From contig DASUFH010000150.1 in the NCBI GenBank assembly GCA_036274645.1, positions 1-19,356 on the forward strand: a stretch of 19,356 nt of DNA. The letters run 5' to 3'. The position numbers were made by a program, and so were the translations under genes. Shown here piece after piece: positions 13,885-19,183 of this stretch. This DNA comes from DASUFH01 sp036274645. Lineage in GTDB: Bacteria > Acidobacteriota > Terriglobia > 20CM-2-55-15. Position 1 is the first letter of the stretch; the number at the start of each line of letters is the position of its first letter. The notes below the pieces were generated by a model. The model was not told the origin of the DNA. It did not search any database and was given only the letters and a program-made list of their open reading frames with translations.

Positions 13885-14948
13885 CGAGACCCTGGGGCGC
13901 CGGCACGCCGGGAACTCTATCCATGAAACACGATCTTCGTGGAGACGTGCAAACACTGCGAAGTGAACTTTCCGAGTGGGATTCCGACGCGGAAGTATGG
14001 AAGCAACCCCTGCGTGTGACTCATCAGCAGTTTCGCGCTGACGGACAGGTCCGTGAAACCGTCGATCAAGTGGCCGAGTCTGTTTCGAGAACGACCTATT
14101 CTTACGATGACGCCGGCCGCCTGTCCGAGATTCAGTCCCGGGCGAATGACTGGTCAACGAGGACCATAATCGAATACGACGACCGGGGACGGCCTGTAAG
14201 GATGGCCTCGCCCGATGCCGCTGAAGGCGGGTCCACCGTATGGCGCTACGACGCGGATGGCCGAAAGACGAAAGTCGAGTCCGTTCCGGCGCATGACCCG
14301 GGAGGTTCGGTGGTGTTTCCCGTGGAAGGCGCGGAGCAAGCCTACGGGGCGCCGGGCGCCGCCACGATCACGACTCTGTTTGATGAACAGGATCGGCCGT
14401 CCGAGGCGCTGTTTCACGATCGTGAGGGGCAGCTCATCCTGAGGCTGGCCCTCATCTGGGACGAGGCGGGCCGGCTGGTGAGCGAAGAATCCTGCATGGC
14501 CGGCTCGCTTCCTTTTGCGTCCGATGGCCAATTGGAGCACGTCCCGGAGGGGGTTCGCGCGGCGCTGGACGACGCGTTTCGGCGGTTGTTTCTTGAGACA
14601 GCGATCATGTCGCGCGCGACATACCGCTATGACTCCCTCGGCCGGCGAATCGAGCGGATTTCATCGACACTTGGAATGACGGAAGATCGGACGCTTTGGG
14701 AGTACGCCGATCATCAGGAGCCCGTTCGAGAAATGCACTACATCTCGTTGCGCTCTGTGAACATCGACAGTTCGGGCACTCATCCGTCCGTTGAGAAGTC
14801 CTCGCAATACGAATGCCGCTTCGACTACAAATTCGATGCGGTGGGGAACTGGATCGAACGCGTTGTGTCCATGCGATCCGGGGCGGAGGCCCAGGTTCAC
14901 AATTCCAATATCGAGCGGAGAGAGATTCGGTACGCCCCGCCACGCTGA
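13881..14948 (+). CDS. YD-repeat (RHS-like) protein
   Basis: 355-residue protein, 341 if it starts at the second in-frame ATG (13923), where MKHDLRGDVQTLRSE resembles the usual N terminus of such proteins. It carries short YD repeats: YDDAGR (75-80), YDDRGR (99-104), YDADGR (123-128), a degenerate FDEQDR (167-172), WDEAGR (193-198), YDSLGR (250-255) and a final FDAVGN. There is no signal peptide, no transmembrane segment and no RHS core or toxin tip, so it is not a polymorphic toxin. Similar 330-360-residue YD-repeat proteins recur in acidobacterial genomes (from memory) with no known function. Its stop codon marks the last intact chromosomal gene before the cassette array. Confidence 0.8.
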   Translation: MTRPWGAGTPGTLSMKHDLRGDVQTLRSELSEWDSDAEVWKQPLRVTHQQFRADGQVRETVDQVAESVSRTTYSYDDAGRLSEIQSRANDWSTRTIIEYDDRGRPVRMASPDAAEGGSTVWRYDADGRKTKVESVPAHDPGGSVVFPVEGAEQAYGAPGAATITTLFDEQDRPSEALFHDREGQLILRLALIWDEAGRLVSEESCMAGSLPFASDGQLEHVPEGVRAALDDAFRRLFLETAIMSRATYRYDSLGRRIERISSTLGMTEDRTLWEYADHQEPVREMHYISLRSVNIDSSGTHPSVEKSSQYECRFDYKFDAVGNWIERVVSMRSGAEAQVHNSNIERREIRYAPPR

Positions 14949-14949
14949 G

Positions 14950-15191
14950 GACAGATCTTCCGGCAAGACCGAGTAGCGCAACGCCAGCCTCCGTTAGCAA
15001 CGCATACCAATGATCACCTGAGCCGGTTCGCATTGAGGCCATCATTTCTCCGTCAGCCCATTGCGAGTTGAACGAGTAGTACCTGTACCCCATTCCGGCG
15101 AAAGAATGGCGTCCAGCATGGCGAGCGCTCGGGTCAGTCGTCGGAATGTTCGTATGTCTGGAAGCTCACTCAGATCGCGCGTAGAGATCAT
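14950..15191 (-). pseudogene. Frameshifted, 3'-truncated cassette gene of unknown function
   Basis: The minus strand reads MISTRDLSELPDI from 15191 and continues through LAMLDAILSPEW to about 15093. A one-base loss then shifts to another frame reading YRYYSFNSQWADGEMMASM, which continues through SGDHWYALLTEAG until it runs into the end of the YD-repeat gene at about 14950. Joined across the frameshift, the two pieces make a coherent N-terminal segment of some 70 residues. I recall full-length relatives of about 170-180 residues as hypothetical proteins common among integron cassettes. The C-terminal two thirds and any attC site are missing, so the cassette was truncated at the array boundary. 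It starts 12 bases after the R' end of the decayed attC at 15203. Confidence 0.6.
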
Positions 15192-15202
15192 CGTCCCCGC
15201 CC

Positions 15203-15294
15203 GGCTGACGTTTTACCGTTCAGCCGAGATGGAGCGTGAGCCAGCTTCCCACAGCGCAACCCCGACGCGTCGCTCGGCCGCTGCATTGTCGGGC
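15203..15294 (-). other. Decayed attC-like site (site D)
   Basis: 92-base relative of the three complete sites. Read on the minus strand it has R'' GCCCGAC (15294-15288, one change from GCCCAAC), a stem around GGCCGAGCGACGCG, a returning arm GGCTCACGC and CTCGGCTGAACGG, then six bases and a degraded R' end CGTCAGCC (expected CGTTRRRY). The L'-to-R' spacing is exactly that of the intact sites. The mutated R' end suggests that the site no longer recombines well. It separates the truncated pseudogene from a nearly ORF-less stretch of about 100 bases (15295-15398). Confidence 0.6.
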
Positions 15295-15398
15295 GGCAAG
15301 GTTGAGAGCTACAGATTGTCGTTGAACAACCCGGCGTTTGTCTGGGTGACATCATGCCTTCTTTCGCGGAAGAAGCCATTCACACTGCGCTTCCATGG

Positions 15399-15432
15399 AT
15401 CCAACGGTCTTACGTTCACCGGAGAGTTGCGC
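15399..15432 (-). other. Possible stem-deleted attC remnant (site F)
   Basis: On the minus strand, GCGCAAC (15432-15426, R''-like) is followed after four bases by CGGTGAACG, six bases and CGTTGGAT, whose GTTGGAT fits the GTTRRRY core. The TGAACG-N6-CGTTRRRY spacing equals that of the intact sites, but the L'' arm and central stem are absent. It lies about 25 bases after the stop of the ORF at 15456, where an attC is expected. It may be a deletion derivative or a chance match. Confidence 0.35.
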
Positions 15433-15455
15433 GGGTGCGTCTACCGGAACAGCGA

Positions 15456-15815
15456 TCAGAAAAGTCCAAAGCGACGCCTCGCTTCCTCGATCTCGTTGTC
15501 AGCTGCCTTCCACTCCCAGCCGCGAATTTCGATCAGCTTCACAAGCCCACGGACCTCGATAGGATCGTCGGCGACATAGGCTTCCTGTTCCCGAGTCGCT
15601 CGTACGAACTGGCGATCGTCCGATCGCTCGACGGAGACGTCAAACCCAAGGCGCTCGAGGGTCAGGAGCGCCGGCACGACGGTATTTCCACGGAAGAGAT
15701 CGTCTTCATTCAAACCTCGTGTGTTCAACGGTTCAACATCCAGTCGCCGGCAGCGCGTGAGCCAATTCGCGAATTGCCGAAACCAGAGCGCCACTCGTCC
15801 ATTGCGGTTGGCCAA
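15456..15815 (-). CDS. Cassette ORF of unknown function
   Basis: 119 codons from a TTG at 15815; the true start is uncertain because an in-frame stop lies ten bases upstream (15825-15827) and no ATG is available. The central and C-terminal parts look like genuine protein: EDDLFRGNTVVPALLTLERLGF, then a segment with SDDRQFVRAT, DDPIEVRGLVKLIEIRG and a charged end. The last block, an acidic (A)DDPIE followed by a helix and RGW-W, resembles small cassette-encoded proteins I recall, but I cannot name a family. There is no signal peptide or membrane segment. Its stop precedes the candidate attC remnant at 15432. Confidence 0.45.
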   Translation of the reverse strand: MANRNGRVALWFRQFANWLTRCRRLDVEPLNTRGLNEDDLFRGNTVVPALLTLERLGFDVSVERSDDRQFVRATREQEAYVADDPIEVRGLVKLIEIRGWEWKAADNEIEEARRRFGLF

Positions 15816-15824
15816 GCCATGCTT

Positions 15825-16112
15825 TCACGTGATGCGCTGAATGATTCGGAGTTTACCCATCCTTGTTCGCCAGGCCTCCACCCACGGCTCAGAGCCACGG
15901 ATCGTGAGCGCCATCAACTGCCATCGATCAATTCGTGCCAGTCATCGTCTGCCCACGGGTAATGCCAGCCGCAACGATGCCCGGTGGACTGAATCTCCTC
16001 GTCGTCAACGTTCGTGCCAGATGGCAGCAACGGGTCCGCTACGCTGTGGCCGAAGGAATGCGCAAGGGCGCTGTAATTTGCGACCTTCATCAATCAGTTG
16101 CTCCAATGTCAT
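15825..16112 (-). pseudogene. Decayed cassette gene with internal deletion and two frameshifts
   Basis: From an ATG at 16112 the minus strand reads MTLEQLIDEGRKLQRPCAF and on to GPVAAIWHER, then hits TGA after what appears to be one extra base. The next frame continues DDEEIQSTGHRCGWHYPWAD and DDWHELID. A second shift leads to MALTIRGSEPWVEAWRTR and a natural-looking end VEAW...RIIQRIT at a TGA (15825-15827). From memory these three pieces belong to one family of about 190-residue cassette hypothetical proteins in which more than 100 residues normally separate GHRC from GWH. The order and orientation support a single decayed gene. The function of the family is unknown. Confidence 0.55.
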
Positions 16113-16128
16113 GGCGTATGCCGAAGTG

Positions 16129-16150
16129 GCCTAATGGTTGCCGATGACCG
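16129..16150 (-). other. Possible decayed attC end (site G)
   Basis: On the minus strand GGTCATCGGCAACCATTAGGC ends in ATTAGGC, one change from the attC core GTTAGGC, 16 bases before the ATG of the cassette pseudogene at 16112. It comes within 60 bases after the macrodomain ORF's stop at 16184, where an attC would be expected. A short complementary pair (CGCAAG / CTTTGTGCG) lies just upstream. No clear R'' box is seen. The call rests mainly on position. Confidence 0.25.
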
Positions 16151-16183
16151 CACAAAGCGTATCTTGCGTCGGGTTCGTTCGTG

Positions 16184-16717
16184 TCAAGTTGCTTGTGACC
16201 GCAACCGTCGTTTCCACTTTTCAAAAGCTTCCACCATGCGTTCGGCCGCCAACTCCGGCGGAACCCGCCCGACCCCAGTGGCCAGTCCGGGGCAGTATAC
16301 CGAACGACATTCATTGGGATGTCGCTCGGCGGTTTTAAGGACGGCGCTCATCGCCCAGTACACGTTTGAGTCGGGCACGGAACCCGGGAGGACCATCGTC
16401 GGGGCAGAAAGAAGGTACGGGATTCGTTCATGATTCGTGGGAACGATGACCCCGGCGCCGACGGGAACCTGCCCGTCAGAGTGGCGACCGAACGCGTTGA
16501 GGACGGCATTCTGGAGTTCAGTCCCGAAGTAGTCGATATAGACCGCATCAATACCGCCATCCATGAAGCCGTAGCTGTTACCTGGCGAAACTATCGTATT
16601 CACTGCAACCTTCAGTATGTCCGCATGAATGACCTCGACCTCCGGCCAGTTGTGGAACGCTTTTCGCCATTCCCTGACAACGGTACTGTCTGTATCCACG
16701 AGGTGCAGTGAAAACAT
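16184..16717 (-). CDS. Macrodomain protein carried on a cassette
   Basis: 177-residue cytoplasmic protein with a macro (ADP-ribose-binding) fold. Visible motifs are HADILK (31-36, usual GDI-T/L), VSPGNSYGFMDGGID (43-57, the loop that binds the distal ribose, usually NAAN-x-x-x-x-GGGVD) and GLATGVGRVP (144-153, the phosphate-binding loop, usually G-x-G-x-G-G-x-P). SPGNS-GFMDGGID is typical of the phage-tail or DarG-unrelated bacterial macrodomains. It could read or remove ADP-ribose marks. No DarT-like partner lies next to it. The start at 16717 follows a GTTAAGT attC-type end (16740-16734) by 16 bases, which fits a cassette gene. Confidence 0.75.
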   Translation of the reverse strand: MFSLHLVDTDSTVVREWRKAFHNWPEVEVIHADILKVAVNTIVSPGNSYGFMDGGIDAVYIDYFGTELQNAVLNAFGRHSDGQVPVGAGVIVPTNHERIPYLLSAPTMVLPGSVPDSNVYWAMSAVLKTAERHPNECRSVYCPGLATGVGRVPPELAAERMVEAFEKWKRRLRSQAT

Positions 16718-16733
16718 GAATCCAGTTACGTCA

Positions 16734-16756
16734 ACTTAACGGCTCGACGTTCAACC
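16734..16756 (-). other. Degenerate attC L'-R' half-site (site E2)
   Basis: The minus strand reads GGTTGAACGTCGAGCCGTTAAGT. Compared with the matching end of the site at 18458 (GGCTGAGCG-N6-CGTTGGGC), most differences are transitions and the spacing is identical; GTTAAGT fits the GTTRRRY core. It lies 16 bases before the macrodomain start. No matching R''-L'' half is found in the preceding stretch 16757-16930, which holds no convincing gene either. Confidence 0.4.
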
Positions 16757-16930
16757 ACGACGGAGTGAACCGGTTTTCGGAATTCCTCAATGTAAAGCGG
16801 TCCATGGTATTGCGAACGCCATGACCAACACGACCAACTCTGCCAAGCCCACAACAAGTTCCTCGAGAGTCTGGAGGATGGAGACGCGCGCAAGGGAATA
16901 ATTCTTCCTCAGTCACGACGAATGCCGTCT

Positions 16931-16965
16931 GCCCAAATGACGTGCGGCTCACCCGCCTGTTATGC
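16931..16965 (-). other. Compact attC-like remnant (site E1)
   Basis: On the minus strand GCATAAC (16965-16959) equals the R'' box of the intact site at 19183 and contains the stop codon of the preceding ORF, as is frequent in cassettes. Only 21 bases later comes GTC-ATTTGGGC, close to the intact end GTC-GTTGGGC, preceded by GGGTGAGCCG, which resembles the L' box GGCTGAGCG. The long central stem of about 65 bases is missing, so this looks like an attC that lost its hairpin. Confidence 0.4.
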
Positions 16966-17202
16966 TGTCTTCCGGTTGCTGTGTTTTCGGCGTTGCTGAA
17001 GCATTTTGGACACGGCCCGCAGGGTTTCGTTCACCTCTTTGGCGGTTGGAAAATCACGCGCCACGTCCGGCTCGAGAACGACGACATTGGAGCCTTTCGC
17101 GTATTCCGCAGCATGCTTTCCCATGACACCTTTGCTGAAATCGTATTCCGGTCGGAGCGTGGCGCTTTCGCTGACCTGTTTTGGCCTAGGTTGTTTCTTC
17201 AT
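16960..17202 (-). CDS. Small antitoxin-like protein, second gene of a HicA-like pair
   Basis: 80-residue basic/acidic protein. The core reads PEYDFSKGVMGKHAAEYAKG then SNVVVLEPDVARDFPTAKEV and VNETLRAVSKML. I recall the pattern YDFSKG-x-R/M-GK-x-A-x-x-Y-x-x-G-x-NVVVL-(D/E)-PDVA-x-x-FP in small proteins encoded next to toxin genes, so an antitoxin-like role is proposed, not established. It follows the HicA-like gene after 63 bases on the same strand. Its TAA stop lies inside the GCATAAC box of the attC remnant. There is no membrane segment. The ATG at 17202 is the only good start. Confidence 0.6.
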   Translation of the reverse strand: MKKQPRPKQVSESATLRPEYDFSKGVMGKHAAEYAKGSNVVVLEPDVARDFPTAKEVNETLRAVSKMLQQRRKHSNRKTA

Positions 17203-17265
17203 AATGTGGCCGAAGTACCCGATCTCCGACCACGCCGATGAAGCCGAAGACGACGGACAGGATGA

Positions 17266-17526
17266 CTATTCATCGAGGCTCCCCAGTTTGTACTTCAGGA
17301 CAACCGCCCGTACTTGTTTAACTTGATACGGTTTGGCGTGGTTGCCGTCTCGCTGCAGATTGATTCTCTCTTCAACATCCGCTCTTCGGAAAATATTGTT
17401 GCTCCCACGCGTTCTTTTCGAGAACCCGAAACCTTCTAGCAAAATACACAGATCGTCGAAACGGATTAAAGCGTCTGCGGCGCCGCTGAGAACTGCCGAA
17501 GCGTCTCTTTTCTGCTCACGCCGCAA
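17266..17526 (-). CDS. HicA-like protein with an altered active site
   Basis: 86 residues from a TTG start at 17526. It resembles YcfA/HicA-type RNA-cleaving toxins (small double-stranded-RNA-binding fold): IRFDDLCILLEGFGFSKRTR (21-40), GSNNIFRR (41-48), RINLQRDG (54-61), then AKPYQVKQVRAVVLKYKL (64-81). Typical relatives read GSHHIF or GSNH at 41-44, where the final histidine is catalytic; here both positions are Asn (Asn43, Asn44). The protein may therefore be a catalytically weak or dead toxin, or a related binding protein. It is the first gene of its cassette, about 30 bases after the attC end at 17559, and is followed by the antitoxin-like gene. Confidence 0.65.
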   Translation of the reverse strand: MRREQKRDASAVLSGAADALIRFDDLCILLEGFGFSKRTRGSNNIFRRADVEERINLQRDGNHAKPYQVKQVRAVVLKYKLGSLDE

Positions 17527-17558
17527 TTTTAGGCCGGGAGCGCAATCGTGTCGAATCC

Positions 17559-17657
17559 GCCGAAGGACTCAACGCTCAGCCGCGAGCGGCGCGTGAGCCA
17601 CTTTTCCACTTGCCCAACCTTGACGCGCCGTTCGGCGGCTGCAGCGTTTTGTTAGGC
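17559..17657 (-). other. attC-like recombination site (site C)
   Basis: 99 bases. Minus strand: R'' GCCTAAC (17657-17651, holding the TAA stop of the preceding ORF), CGCTGCAGCCG-C-CGAACGGCGCG, a central segment, then CGCGCCGCTCG-CGGCTGAGCG, six bases and the R' end CCTTCGGC (expected CGTTRRRY; two changes). The arms pair except for an unpaired G (CGCT-G-CAGCCG against CGGCTGAGCG) and an unpaired C on the L'' side, the hallmark of attC hairpins. The changed R' core may reduce cleavage. Confidence 0.82.
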
Positions 17658-17969
17658 GTCAGGTGCGGGACGCATTCGCATCCGCTTCTCAAAAGCTGAC
17701 ATATAAAACCCAGCCATCGCGCCCGCCAGAATCGCAACACCCAGTTGCCTGAACAACGCCATCAGCCCGAAGCCAAGAATCATGGCCAAATAAGCCACGC
17801 ACCCGTTGACGAGGTTCAAATTCGGCTGCGCGCTCACCGAACCCAGCCAGATAAACGGCAACGATGCCAAGAACCACCACGATTGTTGCGCGGCGACAAC
17901 AAACGCGACAACGGACAGAATCACCGGGGAAATAATCGCCGGTCGAACGATGTAAACACGCTGCAACAT
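17652..17969 (-). CDS. Small integral membrane protein, second gene of a cassette
   Basis: 105-residue protein with about three to four hydrophobic helices (roughly 10-27, 29-46, 53-72 and 76-92), ending in a basic tail (EKRMRMRP). No signature of a named family is visible. It starts five bases after the stop of the upstream ORF (17975), so the two form a two-gene cassette. Its TAA stop lies within the R'' box of the attC at 17657. The narrow gap and shared cassette suggest that the two proteins act together, but no function can be assigned. Confidence 0.6.
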   Translation of the reverse strand: MLQRVYIVRPAIISPVILSVVAFVVAAQQSWWFLASLPFIWLGSVSAQPNLNLVNGCVAYLAMILGFGLMALFRQLGVAILAGAMAGFYMSAFEKRMRMRPAPDA

Positions 17970-17974
17970 GACGC

Positions 17975-18430
17975 TTAAACGCGGAGCATCTGGCTCAACC
18001 GATTGGCCATGTCCTCAGTCGCCAAGTTGAGCCCGGGCCTAAGTGCGCCGATGTTCTCAAGACGGGACGTCTCTTGTCCGACGGGAAAGACGACACGATT
18101 CAATCGTAAGAATGAGGCCGCTGGCCCACCACCGTAACCCAACCGTTCGGCTTCCTCGCGTATACCGGGGCAATCGATATCAGTCCAAAGCAAGTTGGTG
18201 CCGTATAGAGTGCGTGGCGCCGCAAGGAGAATGCCCGCCCCAAGGAGGCGAAGGCCGCCGTCTGCCTGACTGCCCCAAACAAGCCACATGGGTTCTCCTG
18301 GTTGTGGAGTAGCCGGCCATGGCCTCAGACCTGGCGGGCTGCACCACACGGCTGAATGACTTCGCAGAAGGCTTTGTGTTGCTTCAGCATCAACTGCTGA
18401 GCCTGAACCGCAGTAAATCCAACTGTTCAT
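17975..18430 (-). CDS. Cassette protein of unknown function
   Basis: 151-residue soluble protein. After a variable Pro-rich N-terminal third (to about residue 45) comes PMWLVWGSQADGGLRLLGAG (47-66), then RTLYGTNLLWTDIDCPGIRE, ERLGYGGGPAASFLRLNRVV and a charged C terminus. This looks like one compact alpha/beta domain. I cannot name the family. An ATG at 18430 with GAGG eight bases upstream, 28 bases after the attC end at 18458, supports a cassette gene. It is followed after five bases by a small membrane protein. Confidence 0.6.
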   Translation of the reverse strand: MNSWIYCGSGSAVDAEATQSLLRSHSAVWCSPPGLRPWPATPQPGEPMWLVWGSQADGGLRLLGAGILLAAPRTLYGTNLLWTDIDCPGIREEAERLGYGGGPAASFLRLNRVVFPVGQETSRLENIGALRPGLNLATEDMANRLSQMLRV

Positions 18431-18457
18431 TCAAAGACCTCGCAGGACCGCGTGAAC

Positions 18458-18557
18458 GCCCAACGACACAACGCTCAGCCGCGAGCGACGCGTGAGCCAT
18501 GTTTCAAAATGCCGAGGCCGCCACGCGCCGCTCGACGGCTGCAGCGTTTGGTTGGGC
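18458..18557 (-). other. attC-like recombination site (site B)
   Basis: 100 bases, the best-preserved site. Minus strand: R'' GCCCAAC (18557-18551), CGCTGCAGCCG-T-CGAGCGGCGCG, a central loop, then ACGCGTCGCTCG-CGGCTGAGCG, six bases and R' CGTTGGGC (18465-18458). The R boxes are complementary. The L arms pair except for an unpaired G and an unpaired T, both on the L'' side. It lies six bases after the TGA of the YcxB-like ORF and 28 bases before the next cassette ORF. Confidence 0.87.
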
Positions 18558-18563
18558 CGCCAG

Positions 18564-19064
18564 TCATGAGCCTTGCCTTACTATCGTCGAAACATGTTCC
18601 GCGAGCAACCCCTCGAAAGCCTGTTGCTCAGCAACACTGCGAAAGACGCGCCTCGGAATCACTGTGAACTGATTCGAGCCGTAGTAGAGCACGTAGGAAT
18701 GGTCGTCGACGAGTGCTCGCGAATACATGCTCCATTGAAGCTGAGAGTCGATGTGCGCCGTGCGAAAGTGGATGCCATCTGTCGAAAACGTCAACGAATA
18801 GTCATCTCGAAACTTCGGCTCGCGTCGGAATGCCAAACGCGGCATCACAGCAAAAGCAGCGACAAGCACTAGAAGAAAGAAGACGGAGACAAACACGGAC
18901 ACGACGCCCCAAAATGAAGGCCATAGATAGACGCCGATGGCCGCAACTGCGACAACGACAACAATGTCGAGGCGCTGACGGAGGCGCGAACTGTAATGCG
19001 CTCGCATAGCGCGAACGTAGTCACCCTCCGTGTATCGGAACGAAAGACTCACAGTCGAATTCAC
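18564..19064 (-). CDS. YcxB-like membrane protein carried on a cassette
   Basis: 166-residue protein from a GTG at 19064 with GGAGAG about seven bases upstream. A short N-terminal stretch (LSFRYTEGDYVRAMR) precedes two adjacent transmembrane helices (about 32-49 and 52-73). The cytoplasmic C-terminal part contains SLTFSTDGIHFRT (90-102), QLQWSMYSRALVDD (108-121), FTVIPRRVF (133-141) and a closing helix. This order, with two helices and then a beta-rich domain holding W-x-x-Y/I and F-x-(I/V)-P-R-x-x-F, is that of the YcxB-like C-terminal domain family, whose function is unknown. It lies 20 bases after one attC (19085) and six bases before the next (18557), giving a clean single-gene cassette. 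Confidence 0.72.
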   Translation of the reverse strand: MNSTVSLSFRYTEGDYVRAMRAHYSSRLRQRLDIVVVVAVAAIGVYLWPSFWGVVSVFVSVFFLLVLVAAFAVMPRLAFRREPKFRDDYSLTFSTDGIHFRTAHIDSQLQWSMYSRALVDDHSYVLYYGSNQFTVIPRRVFRSVAEQQAFEGLLAEHVSTIVRQGS

Positions 19065-19084
19065 GCGATTTCTCTCCGTCGTCG

Positions 19085-19183
19085 GCCCAACGACTTGCCG
19101 CTCAGCCGCGAGCGGCGCGCGAGACCCGTTTCGATGAGCGCACTCGCTGTGCGCCGCTCGCCGGCTGCAGCGGCTTGTTATGC
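19085..19183 (-). other. attC-like recombination site (site A)
   Basis: 99 bases. Minus strand: R'' GCATAAC (19183-19177), CGCTGCAGCCG-G-CGAGCGGCGC, a central segment, then GCGCCGCTCG-CGGCTGAGCGG, the spacer and R' CGTTGGGC (19092-19085). Unpaired bases are again confined to the L'' side (G and G). GCATAAC is a common variant of the R'' consensus. The partial ORF from the right edge reads through most of this site in frame. Confidence 0.84.

Noticed and set aside
14605..15093. Minus-strand ORF of 162 codons crossing the YD-repeat gene end
   Set aside because: Only its first 45 or so codons are meaningful, as part of the truncated cassette pseudogene; the rest is antisense to the YD-repeat gene.
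15354..15962. Plus-strand ORF of 202 codons in the cassette array
   Set aside because: It runs opposite the cassette ORF at 15456-15815 and the pseudogene at 15825-16112, with no domain or ribosome-binding site.
16731..16952. Minus-strand ORF of 73 codons between two attC remnants
   Set aside because: It starts inside one remnant and ends in the other, with no protein-like pattern; the stretch 16757-16930 is treated as gene-less.
17559..19183. Regularly spaced similar repeats as a possible CRISPR array
   Set aside because: The repeats are about 100 bp and 500-900 bp apart with ORFs between them; the architecture is attC, not CRISPR.
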